Source: Streptomyces sp. S465 (GTDB lineage Bacteria; Actinomycetota; Actinomycetes; Streptomycetales; Streptomycetaceae). Taken from it: a stretch of 64,000 nt of DNA. The stretch is taken from assembly GCF_026898115.1 (NCBI RefSeq), contig NZ_CP114036.1, positions 3,348,001 to 3,412,000 on the forward strand, read 5' to 3'. A model generated the notes under the pieces. The model was not told the DNA's origin. It made no database searches and saw only the letters and a program-made list of their open reading frames with translations. Position 1 is the stretch's first letter, and every line of letters begins with the position of its first letter. The position numbers and the translations under genes are program-made. Positions 48,401 through 58,700 of the stretch are shown in pieces.

Positions 48401-51400
48401 AGCGCAGCAGGCCCCATACGGCGGCATGGGCCAGATCGGCCACCGGCTCGTCCGTACCGGCGGCCACGGCACCCGAGGTCAGCACGGCCAGGCGGGCATC
48501 CGCGAACCGGTCGTCCGCCAGCCACGCCTGGACCAGCGCCAGCGCCTCGCCGGTGGCCCGGTGGACGGCGGCGGGACCGCCGTCGCCTCCGGGAGCGAAC
48601 CCGACCACCACGTCGTCCGGCAGCGCGACGTCACCGGACTCGACCGCCGTGGCCAGCGCGGCCAGGTCGGCGTAGGTGTCGAACCGCTGCCCGGTCGACG
48701 CCAGGCCGAGGGCGTCCGACCCCAGCAGCGCCCAGCGTCCCGCCGTGCCCTGGGCGGACACCTCGGCCCAGTCGAGCCGGAACAGCGACTCCTGGCGGCC
48801 ACCCCGCGCGCCGTGGATCTGCTCGGCCGACACCGGCCGCAGCACCAGCGAATCCACCGACAGCACGGCACGCCCCGCACCATCGGCCACCGCCAGCGAC
48901 ACCGCGTCCGCGCCAACGCCCGACAGACGCACCCGCAGCACCGAAGCACCCACCGCGTGCAGCGACACCCCGGACCACGAGAACGGCAGCCGAGCGCCCT
49001 CGCCCTCGATCAGACCGCCGAGCCCCACCGCGTGCAGAGCCGAGTCCAGCAGCGCCGGATGCAGACCGAACGAACCCGCCTCGGACCGCGCGTCCTCCGG
49101 CAGCTCCAGCTCCGCGTACACCTCGTCGCCCAGCCGCCAGGCGGACGTCAGCCCCTGGAACACCGGACCGTACGCCAGCCCCGCCTCGGCCAGGCCCGCG
49201 TACAGGCCCTCGACCGGCAGCGCCGACGCCCCCTCCGGAGGCCACACACCCAGGTCGAACGAGGCCGCGGGCGCACCCTGTGCCAGCACACCCGAGGCAT
49301 GCCGCACCCAGGGTTCGTCGACCGCCGCGTCCTCGAACCGCGAGTACACCGTCAGCGAGCGGCGCCCCGAACCGTCCGGCGCGCCCACCGACAGCTGGAG
49401 CTGGACACCGCCCACCTCCGGAAGCACCAGCGGCGCCTCCAGCGTCAGCTCCTCCAGCACATCGCAGCCGACCTGGTCACCGGCGCGGATCGCCAGCTCC
49501 ACGAAGGCCGTGCCGGGCAGCAGCACCGACCCGGCCACCGCGTGGTCGGCCAGCCACGGATGGGTGTCCAGGGCGAGCCGGCCGGTGTAGAGGAAGCCGT
49601 CGGAGTCGGCGAGCGCCACCGCGGCGCCCAGCAGGGGGTGGTCGGCCGCGCCGAGCCCGGCGGACGCCATGTCGCCCGTCCAGTAGCCGGTGTCGAGCCA
49701 GTACGTCTCGCGCTGGAAGGCGTAGAGCGGAAGGTCCGTGCGCGCCGTGTCCGTTCCGGCGAACACCGCCGTCCAGTCCGGGGACACACCGTGGACGTGG
49801 GCCCCGGCGATGGCGGCGGCCAGGCTCTGGAGCTCCGGGCGGCCGGAGCGCAGCGCGGAGACAAGGGTGGCGTCGTCACGGGTCAGGCAGTCCTGGGCCA
49901 TGGCGGTGAGCACACCGTCCGGGCCCAGCTCGATGAACGTGGTGACGTTGCGCTCCTCCAGGGTGCGCACACCGTCGAGGAAGCGCACGGCCTCGCGGAC
50001 GTGGCGCACCCAGAAGTCGGCGCTGGTGATCTCCTCGGCGGACACCACGGCACCGGTCAGGTTCGACACGATCGGAATCTTCGGGGCCTCGTACGAAAGA
50101 CCCCGCGCCACCTGACGGAACGCCTCCAGCATCCCGTCCATGCGCGGCGAGTGGAACGCGTGGCTCACCGTCAGCCGCTTGGTCTTACGACCCTGCGCCT
50201 CGAACGACGCGGCGATCTCCAGAGCCGCGTCCTCGTCACCCGCGATGACGACCGAGGTCGGGCCGTTGACGGCGGCGATGCTCACCCGCTCGGTCAGCAG
50301 CGGCGCCACCTCGTCCTCCGACGCCTGCACCGCGATCATCGCGCCACCCGCCGGAAGCTCCTGCATCAGCCGGCCACGCGCGGCCACCAGCTTCGCCGCG
50401 TCCGCTAGCGAGAGCACACCCGCCACATGCGCGGCGGCCAGCTCACCGATCGAATGGCCCGAGAGGAAGTCGGGCCGCAGCCCCCACGCCTCCACCAGCC
50501 GGAACAGCGCCACCTCCACCGCGAACAACGCGGGCTGGGTGAAACCGGTCCGGTCCAGCGCCTCGGCGTCCTCGCCGAACAAAACGTCCCGAAGCGGCCG
50601 TTCGAGATGCGGGTCCAGCTCCGCGCAGACCGCGTCCAGCGCCTCGGCGAACACCGGATAGGCGTCGTACAGCTCACGGCCCATCCCCAGCCGCTGGCTC
50701 CCCTGCCCCGTGAACAGGAAAGCCACCTTGCCACCGGCGGTCTTCCCCTCGACCAGCCCGGTCGCGGGCTCCTCGCGGGAGAGGGCGTCCAGGGCGCGTA
50801 TCAGGCCCTCGCGGTCGTCGGCGACGACGGCCGCCCGGTGCTCGAAGGCCGCCCGGCCGGTGGCCAGCGAGAAGGCGACGTCGGTGAGGCGCACCTCGGG
50901 GTGGGCGTCGAGGTGGGCGCGCAGGTTCGCGGCCTGGGCGCGCAGCGCGGGGCGGCTCTTGGCCGCCACGGTCCACAGCGGCAGGGCGGCGGCGCGGGCC
51001 TGGGCCGGGGTGCCGTCGTCGGCCGTCCGGTCGGCCGGTGCCGCCTCCGGCTCGGGGGCCTGCTCCAGGATGGTGTGGGCGTTGGTGCCGCTGATGCCGA
51101 ACGAGGACACGGCGGCCCGGCGCGGCTGGCCGGTGTCGGGCCAGGCCCGCTGCTCGGTGAGCAGGGAGACGGCGCCGGCCGACCAGTCGACGTTGGGGGT
51201 GGGCCGGTCGACGTGCAGGGTCTGCGGCAGCACCCCGTGCCGCATCGCCATGACCATCTTGATGATGCCCGCCACTCCGGCGGCGGCCTGGGTGTGGCCG
51301 ATGTTGGACTTGATGGAGCCCAGCCACAGGGGCTGGTCCTCGGTGTGGTTGCGCCCGTAGGTGGCCAGCAGGGCCTGGGCCTCGATGGGGTCGCCGAGGG

Positions 51401-52442
51401 TGGTGCCGGTGCCGTGCGCCTCGACCACGTCGATCTGTCCGGCGGAGAGCCGGGCGGCGGCCAGGGCCTGGCGGATGACGCGCTGCTGCGAGGGGCCGTT
51501 GGGCGCGGTCAGGCCGCTGCTGGCGCCGTCCTGGTTGATGGCGGAGCCGCGCACCACGGCCAGCACCTGGTGGCCGTTCTTCCTCGCGTCCGACAGCCGT
51601 TCGAGCAGCAGCATGCCCGCGCCCTCGCCCCAGCCGGTGCCGTCGGCGGCGGCCGCGAAGGACTTGCAGCGGCCGTCCGCCGCGAGCCCGCGCTGGCGGC
51701 TGAACTCGGTGAAGGTCCCGGGGGTGGACATGACCGTGACCCCGCCGGCCAGCGCCAGCGAGCACTCCCGGCGGCGCAGCGCCTGTACGGCGAAGTGCAG
51801 GGCGACCAGGGAGGACGAGCAGGCCGTGTCGATGGTGACGGCCGGCCCTTCCAGCCCGAAGGTGTAGGCGACCCGGCCGGAGGCGATGGACCCGGAGCTG
51901 CCGTTGCCGAGGAAGCCCTCGACGTCCTCGGGCGCGGAGAACAGCCGGGAGGCGTAGTCGTGGTACATGACGCCCGCGAACACACCGGTCTGGCTGCCCT
52001 GGAGCGTGGTCGGGTCGATGCCCGCGCGCTCGAACGCCTCCCAGGAGGTCTCCAGCAGCAGCCGCTGCTGCGGGTCCATGGCGAGGGCCTCGCGCGGCGA
52101 GATGCCGAAGAACGCCGGGTCGAAGTCGGCCGCGTCGTGCAGGAAGCCGCCCTCGTGGACGTACGGCTCCTGGCCGCTGTCCGGGTCCGGCTCGAAGAGG
52201 ACGTCGGTGGCCCAGCCGCGGTTGGTGGGGTACGGCGTGGCCGCGTCACCGCCGCGGGCGACGAGCTGCCACAGCTCCTCGGGGGTGCGGACCCCGCCGG
52301 GGTAGCGGCAGCTCATCGCCACGATGGCGATGGGCTCCTGCTCGCGGTCCTCGGCCTCGCGCAGCCGCCGCCGCGCCTCGCGCAGGTCGGTGGTGGCCCG
52401 CTTGAGGTAGTCGAGGTACTTCTCTTCGTTCGCCGTCGCCAT
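36222..52442 (-). CDS. Gene B: three-module type I polyketide synthase, all KS-AT-DH-KR-ACP (b1-b3)
   Basis: PKS of 5406 aa with three modules of the same architecture. Approximate residue starts: N-docking 1-32 ([20 protein letters not shown]); b1 KS 34, AT 571, DH 931, KR 1411, ACP 1728; b2 KS 1789, AT 2321, DH 2683, KR 3171, ACP 3481; b3 KS 3543, AT 4075, DH 4439, KR 4966, ACP 5281; C-docking about 5330-5406. All three ATs have GHSIGE and SHAFH (malonyl-CoA). All KRs have LDD plus the Ser-Tyr pair at 13-residue spacing. All DHs keep the HPALLD aspartate motif. The expected result is three trans double bonds in a row, continuing two from gene A. DH motif 1 is HxxxGxxxxP in b1 and b2 but HxxxDxxxxP in b3. 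The start has only a weak GGGGA element 7 nt upstream; the docking helix fixes it. Confidence 0.97.
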   Translation of the reverse strand: MATANEEKYLDYLKRATTDLREARRRLREAEDREQEPIAIVAMSCRYPGGVRTPEELWQLVARGGDAATPYPTNRGWATDVLFEPDPDSGQEPYVHEGGFLHDAADFDPAFFGISPREALAMDPQQRLLLETSWEAFERAGIDPTTLQGSQTGVFAGVMYHDYASRLFSAPEDVEGFLGNGSSGSIASGRVAYTFGLEGPAVTIDTACSSSLVALHFAVQALRRRECSLALAGGVTVMSTPGTFTEFSRQRGLAADGRCKSFAAAADGTGWGEGAGMLLLERLSDARKNGHQVLAVVRGSAINQDGASSGLTAPNGPSQQRVIRQALAAARLSAGQIDVVEAHGTGTTLGDPIEAQALLATYGRNHTEDQPLWLGSIKSNIGHTQAAAGVAGIIKMVMAMRHGVLPQTLHVDRPTPNVDWSAGAVSLLTEQRAWPDTGQPRRAAVSSFGISGTNAHTILEQAPEPEAAPADRTADDGTPAQARAAALPLWTVAAKSRPALRAQAANLRAHLDAHPEVRLTDVAFSLATGRAAFEHRAAVVADDREGLIRALDALSREEPATGLVEGKTAGGKVAFLFTGQGSQRLGMGRELYDAYPVFAEALDAVCAELDPHLERPLRDVLFGEDAEALDRTGFTQPALFAVEVALFRLVEAWGLRPDFLSGHSIGELAAAHVAGVLSLADAAKLVAARGRLMQELPAGGAMIAVQASEDEVAPLLTERVSIAAVNGPTSVVIAGDEDAALEIAASFEAQGRKTKRLTVSHAFHSPRMDGMLEAFRQVARGLSYEAPKIPIVSNLTGAVVSAEEITSADFWVRHVREAVRFLDGVRTLEERNVTTFIELGPDGVLTAMAQDCLTRDDATLVSALRSGRPELQSLAAAIAGAHVHGVSPDWTAVFAGTDTARTDLPLYAFQRETYWLDTGYWTGDMASAGLGAADHPLLGAAVALADSDGFLYTGRLALDTHPWLADHAVAGSVLLPGTAFVELAIRAGDQVGCDVLEELTLEAPLVLPEVGGVQLQLSVGAPDGSGRRSLTVYSRFEDAAVDEPWVRHASGVLAQGAPAASFDLGVWPPEGASALPVEGLYAGLAEAGLAYGPVFQGLTSAWRLGDEVYAELELPEDARSEAGSFGLHPALLDSALHAVGLGGLIEGEGARLPFSWSGVSLHAVGASVLRVRLSGVGADAVSLAVADGAGRAVLSVDSLVLRPVSAEQIHGARGGRQESLFRLDWAEVSAQGTAGRWALLGSDALGLASTGQRFDTYADLAALATAVESGDVALPDDVVVGFAPGGDGGPAAVHRATGEALALVQAWLADDRFADARLAVLTSGAVAAGTDEPVADLAHAAVWGLLRSAESENPGRFVLIDVDGAADSLTAVPDALASGEPQVAVRDGVLRAPRLARAVAEADRPAPEFDAEGTVLVTGASGTLGGLFARHLVAERGVRHLLLVSRRGERAPGAAELGAELAELGAEVRWAACDVADRAALAEVLGSIPAERPLTGVVHTAGVLDDGVIGSLTPERLARVLRPKADAAWHLHELTRELDLSAFVLFSSAAGVFGAAGQGNYAAANAYLDALAQHRTASGLPGTSLAWGLWAAESGGMAGELDQADVSRMNRGGVAALSTDEGKELFDAAGRAGEALLVPVRLDLAAARAEAAATGVVAPLMSGLVRVPARRTAEGSAGTGALAQRLARLSGAEQLRTLLELVRTQVAAVLGYGTADSVDPDRAFRDLGFDSLTAVELRNRMNAVTGMRLPATLVFDYPTSLVLAEHLRDELAGTRAQSGLPVQAVGAADDEPIAIVAMSCRFPGGVRTPEDLWRLLSTGQDAISGFPVDRGWDLDALYHPDPEHPGTSYTREGGFLHDAADFDPTFFGISPREALATDPQQRLLLETSWEAIERAGIDPTTLRGSRTGVFAGVMYHDYATLVEQAPDGGGEGAIGSGSTGSIASGRVAYALGLEGPAVTVDTACSSSLVALHWAMQALRAGECTMALAGGVTVMATPGTFIGFSRQGGLSADGRCKAFAASADGTGWAEGAGMLLVERLSDARRNGHPVLAVVRGSAVNQDGASNGLTAPNGPSQQRVIRQALAAAGLSVGDVDAVEAHGTGTTLGDPIEAQALLATYGQERDAERPLLLGSIKSNMGHTQAAAGVAGVMKMVLAMRHGVLPKTLHAEQPSPHVDWSAGAVSLLTEQMAWPETGRPRRAGVSSFGISGTNVHTIIEQAPEASEPVAAASAPGVAPAVVPWVLSGRGVAALRAQAERLVAHVADRPELRPVDVGYSLATGRSAFDRRAVVVAGDRAGLVAGLGALAEGRGAPGLVEGSVAGGKVAFLFTGQGSQRLGMGRELYDAYPVFAEALDAVCAELDAHLERPLRDVLFGDDAEALDRTGFTQPALFAVEVALFRLVEAWGLKADFLSGHSIGELTAAHVAGVLSLADAATLVAARGRLMQELPAGGAMIAVQASEDEVTPLLTERVSIAALNGPTSVVIAGDEDAAVEIAASFEERGRKTKRLTVSHAFHSPRMDGMLDAFREVAQGLSYEAPRIPIVSNLTGAVVSAEEIATAGFWVRHVREAVRFLDGVRTLEAQGVSTFVELGPDGVLTAMAQECVTGEDAGFVAALRKDRPEAEALTTALARAHVRGVAVDWEAVFAGTGAARVELPTYAFQYARYWPELPAAGVGGTAGLGLATVDHPLVGAAVPLAGGEGLLLTGRLGLDTHPWLAEHTVLGSVLLPGTAFVELAVRAGDQVGCDLLEELTLEAPLVLPEVGGVQLQLSVGAPDDAGRRAVEVYSRLEGAAADEAWLRHASGVLAQGAPAASFDLGVWPPAGATPVGIDGLYEGMAGLGLVYGPVFQGLTSAWRVGDEVFAELELPENARSEAGSFGLHPALLDSALHAVGLGGLVEGEDGARLPFSWSGVSLHAVGASVLRVRLSGAGADAVSLAVADGAGRAVLSVDSLVLRPVSAEQISGARGGRQDSLFRLEWVDLPATVSPAPVPTARWAALGSGDLGLGAVGADIATYPDLAALAEAVAAGTETPELVFVSPAVAGDADVSDAAHRATAEALTLVQAWLADERFADARLVVLTSGAVAAGADEPLDEPAQAAVWGLLRSAQSENPERLVLVDLDGRDESFRTLSAALASDESQLALRAGEVRVPRLARAAAADSGQDVPEFDAEGTVLVTGASGTLGGLLARHLVAERGVRHLLLVSRRGERAPGAVELGAELAELGAEVRWAACDVADRAALAEVLGSIPAERPLTGVVHTAGVLDDGVIGSLTPERLARVLRPKVDAAWHLHELTRELDLSAFVLFSSAAGVFGNAGQGNYAAANAFLDALAQHRTGLGLPGTSLAWGLWADSSAMTGELDGADVSRMSRGGVLALSAAEGLELFDAAGRLGEALLVPMSLDMAALRAQAGSGALSPLFRGLVRTPARRTAEGAAASGALARRLAGLSQAEQLDVVLDLVRTNVATVLGYAGPGTVDPDRSFRELGIDSLTAVELRNALGAAAEVRLPATLVFDYPTPVVLAEFLRAEVVGAAAEVAGPVVVAAADDEPIAIVGLGCRYPGGVETPEDLWRLVVEGRDVISEFPTDRGWDLDGLYHPDPDHPGTSYSREGGFVDRAGHFDPAFFGISPREALAMDPQQRLLLETSWEAFERAGIDPGALRGSRTGVFAGVMYHDYASSLPALPEGVEGFVGTGNAASVISGRLAYTFGLEGPTITVDTACSSSLVALHLAVQALRNGECSLALAGGVTVMATPAPFVEFSRQRGLAADGRCKAFSADADGTGWSEGAGVLLVERLSDARKNGHPVLAVVRGSAINQDGASNGLTAPNGPSQQRVIRQALANAGVPASEVDVVEAHGTGTSLGDPIEAQALMATYGQERDAEQPLLLGSIKSNMGHTQAAAGVAGIIKMVMAMRHGVLPRTLHAQEPSPHIDWSAGAVSLLRESVEWPETGRPRRAAVSSFGFSGTNAHTIIEQAPAVEPAEIAALPAVQPSVLPWAVSGKSADALRAQAVRLLADLERRPELSPTDVAFSLATTRAALDHRAVVVGGDRAGLVAGLEALARGESAAGLVRGSVADGKVAFLFTGQGSQRLGMGRELYDAYPVFAEAFDAVCDALDAHLERPLREVLFGEDAEALGRTGFTQPALFAVEVALFRLVEAWGVRPDFLSGHSIGELAAAHVAGVLSLADAAKLVAARGRLMQALPAGGAMIAVQASEDEVAPLLTDSVSIAALNGPTSVVIAGDEDAAVEIAAGFEAQGRKTKRLTVSHAFHSPRMDGMLEAFREVAEGLSYEAPRIPIVSNLTGDVVSAEEIASPGFWVRHVREAVRFLDGVRALEAQGVTTYLELGPDGVLTAMVQECVEAPEAVGFATALRKDRPEAEAVTTALAALHVRGVTPDWAGYFAGTGAHRVDLPTYAFQRERYWLEAPAGAVGDVASAGLGSADHPLLGAAVDLPDSEGFLFTGRLSLRTHPWLADHAVMDTVLLPGTALVELAVRAGDQVGCDLLEELTLEAPLVLPERGGVQLRVAVAEPGPDGQRALTVYSRLEDAADEPWIRHASGVLTATGAATGAATATGLTEWPPAGTGAADVEPLDVAGLYDGFAALGLAYGPVFQGLRAAWRRGDEVFAEVALDEERQGEARAYGLHPALLDAALHTVALGGFFPAEEAGQARLPFSWDAVRLHAVGATALRVRVSPAGQGGAVALEIADEAGAPVVSVGSLALRPLDAEQFAAAARTAHHEALYRLDWAALPTPALPTSTERERPEDTVLWAVLDGTGGGDLKITAALTDADTGIEAETYPDLSALAEAVEAEGIAPDVVLVPCLPDLGTPGDTVGAAHAVVRRTLALVQEWIAEERFADSRLVLLTRGAVAVATGEDAGAEGVDDLTHAAAWGLVRSAQAEHPGRFVLVDLADTDGDPVHGAVHGWLPALVAALRTDEPQLAVRAGAVHAPRLARVAALDAAAVPGLDPAGTVLVTGASGTLGGLLARHLVTERGARRLLLTSRRGAEAAGAAELAAELGALGAEVTWAACDAADRDALARVIASVPAAHPLTAVIHAAGVLDDGVVESLTAERVDQVLRPKVDAAWHLHELTRGLDLAEFVLFSSAAGVFGNPGQGNYAAANAFLDALAQHRRAQGLPAVSLAWGLWEDEGGMAATLATADRQRMSRGSMGALSNAEGLALFDVSGLAGPAVLIPAALDLATLRAQSMAGVVPLLRGLIRTPVRRAAAGGGGADEAAGLAERLAGMSAAERDRFLTNLVCGQVATVLGYGSAAAIEPGAAFKELGFDSLTAVELRNRLGAATGLRLPATLIFDYPTPDALAGHLRAELPHGDDGGPSVFGELDRLEAALAVAADDSVTRSRITMRLQALLAKWNDAQDATADGDTDDHDLETATDDELFDLLDDELGSS
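38740..38768. repeat. 12-bp in-frame tandem repeat in the b3 DH
   Basis: The unit gtggctgctcca occurs twice in a row, followed by a partial third copy (gtggc). On the coding strand it adds a [12 protein letters not shown] Ala/Gly/Thr run to a DH surface linker. It looks like replication slippage and is probably neutral. Confidence 0.85.
39200..40519. repeat. Long direct repeat R2, copy in b3 (partner 18421-19740)
   Basis: Same-orientation copy of the d2 AT block, in a different gene 20.8 kb away. The flanking KS and DH parts of the two modules are clearly less similar, so the exchange was limited to the AT and its linkers. Confidence 0.88.
41830..47080 (-). other. Module b2: KS-AT(malonyl)-DH-KR-ACP
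   Basis: KS from about 47078 (DTACSSSL; the usual ALAMDPQQ is ALATDPQQ here), AT from about 45480 ([13 protein letters not shown]), DH from about 44395 ([20 protein letters not shown]), KR with TGASGTLGG near 42930 and LDD, ACP near 42000 reading LGIDSL rather than LGFDSL. All checkable catalytic residues are present, so a fourth double bond is expected. The small deviations are outside the catalytic residues. Confidence 0.9.
42430..44270. repeat. DH-KR repeat R5, copy in b2 (partner about 47700-49530)
   Basis: Two stretches, about 42430-42970 (KR catalytic half) and about 43560-44270 (DH), match b1 at an offset near 5270, with a more divergent part between them. Confidence 0.75.
47090..52345 (-). 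other. Module b1: KS-AT(malonyl)-DH-KR-ACP
   Basis: First module of gene B. KS from about 52342 ([10 protein letters not shown]), AT from about 50730 (GHSIGE, SHAFH), DH from about 49650 with the canonical [10 protein letters not shown] and [12 protein letters not shown] with TGASGTLGG near 48210, LDD and [11 protein letters not shown] with LGFDSL near 47260. All catalytic residues that can be checked are present. Predicted to make the third double bond. Its DH and KR regions are very similar at the DNA level to those of b2, pointing to a module duplication. Confidence 0.9.
47700..49530. repeat. DH-KR repeat R5, copy in b1 (partner about 42430-44270)
   Basis: Partner of the b2 block. Neighbouring modules of one protein that share both DH and KR DNA suggest tandem module duplication. 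Confidence 0.75.
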
Positions 52443-52760
52443 TACGCCGTCCCCGCGGTGCTGAGGTGAGTCGATGAGCTCTTGTGGAGCAGGTCAGGAG
52501 AGCCCGAGCTCGTCATCGAGGAGATCGAAGATCTCGTCTGCCGTAGCGGACTGGATTTCACGGTCTTCTGCGGTGCTGTCCGTAGCACTGTGCGTTTCAT
52601 TCCACTTCGACAGGAGGTCGCGCAGGCGGGTGGTGATGGCGGGGCGTTCGAGGTCGTCCGGGGCGATCGTGGCGAGGATCGCCTCGAGCTTGTCGAGCTC
52701 CGCGTGCACGGGCGGGTGTCCGGCCGCGCCGGCCGCGCCGTCCAGGTGCAGCTCCTCGCG
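52350..52760 (-). other. Docking junction gene A to gene B
   Basis: Holds the C-terminal docking region of A (helices around [16 protein letters not shown] and [11 protein letters not shown], acidic tail [12 protein letters not shown]), a 51-bp gap, and the N-terminal coiled coil of B ([19 protein letters not shown]). This layout is that of the class 1 docking pairs of actinobacterial PKSs. Close spacing and matching classes support transfer from a3 to b1. Partner specificity cannot be proved by eye, because all four junctions are similar. Confidence 0.8.
52450..52454 (-). promoter_or_regulatory. Weak ribosome binding site of gene B
   Basis: GGGGA on the minus strand, 7 nt before the ATG at 52442. 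It is a poor match to AGGAGG. The start is chosen because the docking helix begins at once. Confidence 0.45.
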
Positions 52761-55700
52761 CAGGTACCCGGCGAGCGCGGTGGGCGTCGGGTAGTCGAAG
52801 ATCAGCGTGACCGGCAGGCGCAGCCCGGCGGCGGCGCCCAGTCGGTTGCGCAGATCCACGGCGGTGAGCGAGTCGAAGCCGAGGTCCAGGAAGCCGCGTC
52901 CGGCGTCCACGTCGTCCGGGGTGGCGTAGCCGAGGACGGCGGCCACATGGGCGCGGACGACGTCCAGCAGTTCCCGGTCGCGTTCGGTCTCCGAGAGCCC
53001 GGAGAGCCGGGTGGCGAGCGAGCCCGCGCCGGAGTCGGCCACGGCTCCGGCGGCGGCACCGGTGGCCCCGGTGTCGGCGGAGCGGCGTACCGGGGTGCGG
53101 ACCAGGCCGCGTAGCAGCGGCGGCAGCAGTCCGGCGGCGGCCTGGCCGCGCAGCGCGCCCATGTCGACGCGGATCGGTACGAGCACGGCCTCGGACAGGG
53201 TGTCGGCCAGGTCGAACAGCGCCAGCCCCTCGTCCTGCGGGAGTGCCGCGAAGCCGCCGCGCGAGATGCGGGTGACATCGGAGGTGTCGAGGCTGCCGGC
53301 CATGCCGTCGGCGGCCGCCCACAGACCCCAGGCGAGCGAGGTGGCGGGCAGGCCCGCCGCGTGGCGGTGTGCGGCGAGCGCGTCCAGGAAGGTGTTGGCC
53401 GCGGCGTAGTTTCCCTGCCCCGAGCTGCCGAAGGCACCGGCGGCCGAGGAGAAGAGCACGAACGCGGCCAGGTCCAGGTCGCGGGTCAGCTCGTGCAGAT
53501 GCCATGCCGCGTCCACCTTCGGGCGCAGCACCGTGTCGATCCGCTCACCGGTCAGCGAGCTGATCACTCCGTCGTCCAGGACGCCCGCGGTGTGCACCAC
53601 GGCGGTCAGCGGATGCGCGGCGGGGATCGCCTGGAGGGTCGCGGCCAGGGCGTCCCGGTCGGCGGTGTCACAGGCCGCCCAGGTGACCTCGGCGCCCATC
53701 TCGCCCAGTTCCGCGGCGAGTTCGGCGGCGCCGGGCGCGTCGCCGCCGCGCCGGCTGAGCAGCAGCAGGTGGCGTACGCCGCGCCGCGCCACGAGGTGGC
53801 GGGCGAACAGGCCGCCCAGGGCGCCGGTGGCGCCGCTCAGCAGCACGGTGCCGTCCGGGTCGCCGAATCCGTCCGGCTCGGGGGTGTCCGGCCGGGCCGG
53901 GACCCGGCCGAGCCGGTAGGCGTGGCCGACGCCGGAGCGCAGGGCGAGCTGCGGTTCGTCGGTGGCGAGCACCGCCGGCAGGGCCCGCTGGGAGGCGTCG
54001 GTGCCGTCGGTGTCGACCAGCACGAAACGGCCGGGGTTCTCCGACTGCGCGGACTTCACCAGGCCCCAGACGGTGGTGTGGGCCAGGTCGGCGATGTCCT
54101 CGCCGGGGCCCGCCGCGACCGCGCCCCGGGTGACGAGGACGAGGCGGGTGTCGGCGAGCCGCTGGTCGTTCAGCCAGTTCTGGACCAGGTCCAGGGCGTG
54201 CCGGGCGGCGGCCCTGGCGGTGTCGGGCAGCGGGGCCGCGCCGCCGGTGGCGGTGAGGGGCGCCACGACCACGTCGGGGGCGGGCGCGTCGCCGTCGAGG
54301 GCGGCGGCGAATGCCGCGAGGTCCGGGTGGTCCTCCAGCCGCTCGCCCGCGACGGTGAAGCCGGTGCCGGCGCCGAGGGTCACCCAGCGCTCGCCGAGCG
54401 GGATGTCGGTGGCGGAGGCGGCCGGTGCGGGCAGCTCCATCCAGTCGGGACGGAACAGCGACTCGTGGTGCGCGGTGCGCGAGGCGTCGAGCTGCTCGGC
54501 CGACAGCGGCCGCAGCACCAGTTGGTCGATGGTGGCGACGGCGGCGCCGGTGCCGTCCGCGAGGTGCAGCGACACCCCGTCGGCGGCGGACCGCAGCCGG
54601 ACCCGCAGCGACGCGGCGCCCCCGGCGTACAGCCGGACGCCGGTCCAGGCGAACGGCAGCCGCGCCCCTTCGCCCCCCTCGCCCTCCGGGTCGAGGCCGA
54701 GGGTGTGCAGGGCGGCGTCCAGCAGCGCCGGATGCACCCCGTACGCGGCGGCCTCGGGCTCGAAGCCCTGGGGCAGCCGGATTTCGGCGAACAGTTCGTC
54801 GCCGCGCCGCCAGGCGGCGTGCAGCCCCTGGAAGACGGGGCCGTAGCCGAGTCCGGCGGCGGCCGCGCCCGGGTAGAACTCCTCGGTCGCGAGCGCCGTC
54901 GCGTCGGCCGGGGGCCATACGTCCAGGTCCGTCCGCGCGGGCTCGGTGTGCTGCCCGCCCGGGGCGAGGAAGCCGGTGGCGTGGCGGATCCACGGCTCGT
55001 CGGCGGGGGCGTCCTCCCGGCGGGAGTGCAGGGTCAGCGGACGCCGCCCGGTCTCGTCGGCCGCCGCGAGTTCCAGCCGCAGCTGGACGGCGCCCTGTTC
55101 GGGCAGGACCAGCGGCGCCTGGAGGGTCAGCTCCTCGATGGTGTCGCAGCCCGCCTCGTGGCCGGCGCGCAGCGCGAGTTCGACGAAGGCCGTGCCGGGC
55201 AGCAGGACGGTGTCCATGACGGCGTGGTCGGCCAGCCAGGGGTGCGTCGGCAGCGACAGCCGCCCGGTGAACACGAAGCCACCGGTGTCGGGCAGTTCCA
55301 CCGCCGCGCCCAGCAGCGGGTGGTCCGCCGAGCCGAGGCCGGCCAGGACCACGTCCTCGACGGAGATGCCCACGTCGAGCCAGTAGCGCTGGCGCTGGAA
55401 GGCGTAGGTGGGCAGCTCCACCCGGCGGGCGCCGCGCCCGGCGTAGAACGCCGCCCAGTCCGGGGCCGCGCCGCGGACGTGGGCCTGGGCGAGGGCGGTG
55501 GCCAGCGCCTGGGCCTCGGGACGGCCGCCGCGCAGGGCGGGGACGAACACCGCGTCGGCGTCGGCGTCCTGCGCCGCCTCCGACGCGGCGAGGCAGTCCT
55601 CGCCCATCGCGCAGAGCACCCCGTCCGGGCCGAGCTCCAGATACGTGGTCACGCCCTGGTCGCGCAGGGTGCGGACACCGTCGGCGAAGCGCACGGTCTC

Positions 55701-58700
55701 GCGGACGTGGCGCACCCAGAAGTCCGGCATGCGGATCTCGTCGGCCGAGACCACGGTGCCGGTCAGGCAGGACACCAGCGGGATCTTCGGGGCGTTGAAG
55801 GTCAGGCCCTCGGCGAGCTTGCGGAAGTCCGCGAGCATCGGGTCCATGTGCGGGGAGTGGAAGGCGTGGCTGACCGTGAGCCGCTTGGTCTTGCGGCCCC
55901 GCTCCTCGAACGACGTGGCGAGCGCGGCAGCGGCGTCCTCGTCGCCCGCGACGACCACGGAGTTCGGGCCGTTGAGGGCGGCGATGGACACGCCCTCGGT
56001 GAGCAGCGGCGCCACCTCGTCCTCCGACGCCTGGACGGCGATCATCGCGCCACCGGCCGGCAGCTCCTGCATCAGCCGGCCGCGTGCCGCGACCAGCGTG
56101 CACGCGTCGGCGAGCGAGAGCACACCGGCAACATGCGCGGCGGCCAGTTCGCCGATGGAGTGGCCGGAGAGGAAGTCGGCCTTCAGACCCCACGCCTCGA
56201 CCAGCCGGAACAGCGCCACCTCGACGGCGAACAGCGCGGGCTGGGTGTATCCGGTGCGGTCCAGGAGCTGGGCGTCGGTGCCGAACAGCACGGTCTTCAG
56301 CGGCTGTTCGAGGTGTCGGTCCAGCTCGTCGCACACCTCGTCCAGCGCCTCCGCGAAGCGCGGGAACGTCTGGTACAGCTCCCGGCCCATGCCGAGCCGC
56401 TGGCTGCCCTGCCCGGTGAACAGGAACGCCACCTTGCCCTCGGTGGCCACGCCGCGCAGCACCTGCGCCGGGTGCTCACCGCGCGCCAGGGCGTCCAGCG
56501 CGGCCAGCGCCTCGTCATGGCCGCCGGCCACCAGGGCGACGCGGTGTTCCAGCGCCGCGCGGGTCGTCGCGAGCGAGAAGCCCAGGTCGGTGAGGGTGGG
56601 CCGGGGTTCGGCGGCGATCCGCGACCGCAGCCGTCGCGCCTGGGCCCGCACCCCGTCCTCGGTGCGCGCCGACAGCAGCACGGGCACGTACGGCAGGGCC
56701 TCGGGCTCCGCCGTGGGCTCGCTCGTGCCGAGCGCGGGCGGCTGCTCGATGATGGCGTGGGCGTTGGTGCCGCTGATGCCGAACGAGGACACCGCGGCCC
56801 GGCGCGGACGGCCGGTCTCCGGCCACTGGCGCGCCTCGGTCAGCAGCGAGACCGCACCGGCGGACCAGTCCACGTGTGGCGACGGCTCGTCCACGTGCAG
56901 GGTCTGCGGCAGCAGCCCGTGGCGCATCGCCAGCACCATCTTGATGACACCGGCGACACCGGAGGCGGCCTGGGTGTGGCCCAGGTTGGACTTGACGGAG
57001 CCCAGCCACAGCGGCCGCTCCGCGTCCCGGTCCTGACCGTAGGTGGCCAGCAGCGCCTGCGCCTCGATCGGGTCGCCCAGCGTCGTCCCCGTACCGTGCG
57101 CCTCCACCACGTCCACCTCGCCGGTGGTCAGGCGGGCGTTGGCGAGGGCCTGGCGGATGACGCGCTGCTGGGACGGGCCGTTGGGGGCCGTCAGACCGTT
57201 GGACGCGCCGTCCTGGTTGACGGCCGAGCCGCGCACGATGGCCAGCACCTCATGGCCGTTGCGCCGGGCGTCCGACAGCCGCTCCAGCAGCAGCATGCCC
57301 GCGCCCTCACCCCAGCCGGTGCCGTCGGCGGCGGCCGCGAAGGACTTGCAGCGGCCGTCCCTGGCCAGTCCGCGCTGGCGGCTGAAGTCGATGAACGTGC
57401 CCGGGGTGAACATCACGGTGACACCGCCGGCCAGCGCCAGCGAGCACTCTCCGTTGCGCAGCGCCTGCGCCGCGAGGTGCAGCGCGACCAGCGACGACGA
57501 GCAGGCCGTGTCGACCGTGACGGCCGGGCCCTCCAGACCGAAGGTGTACGCCACCCGGCCGGACACCACACTGCTGGAGCTGCCGGTGCCGAGGTAGCCC
57601 TCGACCTCCTGGGGCACCGCGTGCAGCCGGGACCCGTAGTCGTGGTACATGACGCCCGCGAACACACCGGTCTTGCTGCCGCGCGCCGACAGCGGGTCGA
57701 TCCCGGCGCGCTCGAACGCCTCCCAGGCGGTCTCCAGCAGCAGCCGCTGCTGCGGGTCCATCGCCAGCGCCTCGCGCGGCGAGATGCCGAAGAACGCCGG
57801 GTCGAAGTCGGCCGCGTCGTGCAGGAAACCGCCCTCGCGGGCGTAGGAGGTGCCCTGGGTCTCCGGGTCCGGGTCGTAGAGCGCCTCGAGGTCCCAGCCC
57901 CGGTTGTCCGGGAAGCGGGAGATGCCGTCCTCGCCCGCGGCGAGCAGCTGCCACAGCTCCTCGGGGGTGGTGACCCCGCCGGGGTAGCGGCAGCTCATCG
58001 CCACGATGGCGATCGGCTCGTCGTCGGTGGCGGCCGCGACCGGCACCGGTGTGTGCACCGCCGGGGACTGCGCGCCGACGAGTTCGGTGCGCAGATGGCG
58101 GGCCAGGACCTGCGGGTCCGGGTAGTCGAAGATCAGCGTCGCGGGCAGCCGCAGCCCGGTGACCGTGTTGAGCTGGTTGCGCAGCTCCACGGCGGTCAGC
58201 GAGTCGAAGCCCAGCTCCTTGAACGCGCGCCCCGAACCGATGGTCTCCGCACCCGCGTACCCCAGCACGGCCGCCACCTGGCCCCGCACCAGATCCAGCA
58301 GCAACCGCTCCTGCTCGGACTCGGACAGCCCGGCCAGCCGTCCGGCCAGCCCGGTCTCGCCGCCCGCCGGGGTCGCGTCCACCGCGCGCCGCGCCGGGAT
58401 GCGCACCAGACCGCGGAACAGGGGCGAGACCGCGCCACTGGCGGCCTGGGTACGCAGCGCCGCGAGGTCCACCCGCATCGGCACCAGCGACGCCTCGTCG
58501 ACGGTCAGCGCGGTGTTGAGCAGCGCCAGGCCCTCCGCCACCGGCAGCGGGGGCACTCCGGCCCGCCGCAGCCGCGTGATGTCGGCCTCGTCCAGGGTGC
58601 TGCCCATACCGGCCCCGGCCCACAGGCCCCACGCCAGCGCGGTGGCCGGCAGGCCCTGGGCGGCGCGGTGGCGGGCGAGGGCGTCCAGGAAGGCGTTGGC

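Noticed and set aside
36156..50408. Plus-strand open frame of 4750 codons antisense to gene B
   Set aside because: Same low-complexity mirror pattern; the minus strand carries complete, ordered PKS domains at the same place.
52443..52493. Possible promoter or terminator in the gaps between genes (also 36157-36221, 26471-26526, 3986-4045)
   Set aside because: No convincing -35/-10 pair or stem-loop with T-run; gaps of 51-65 bp fit translation-coupled cistrons of one operon.
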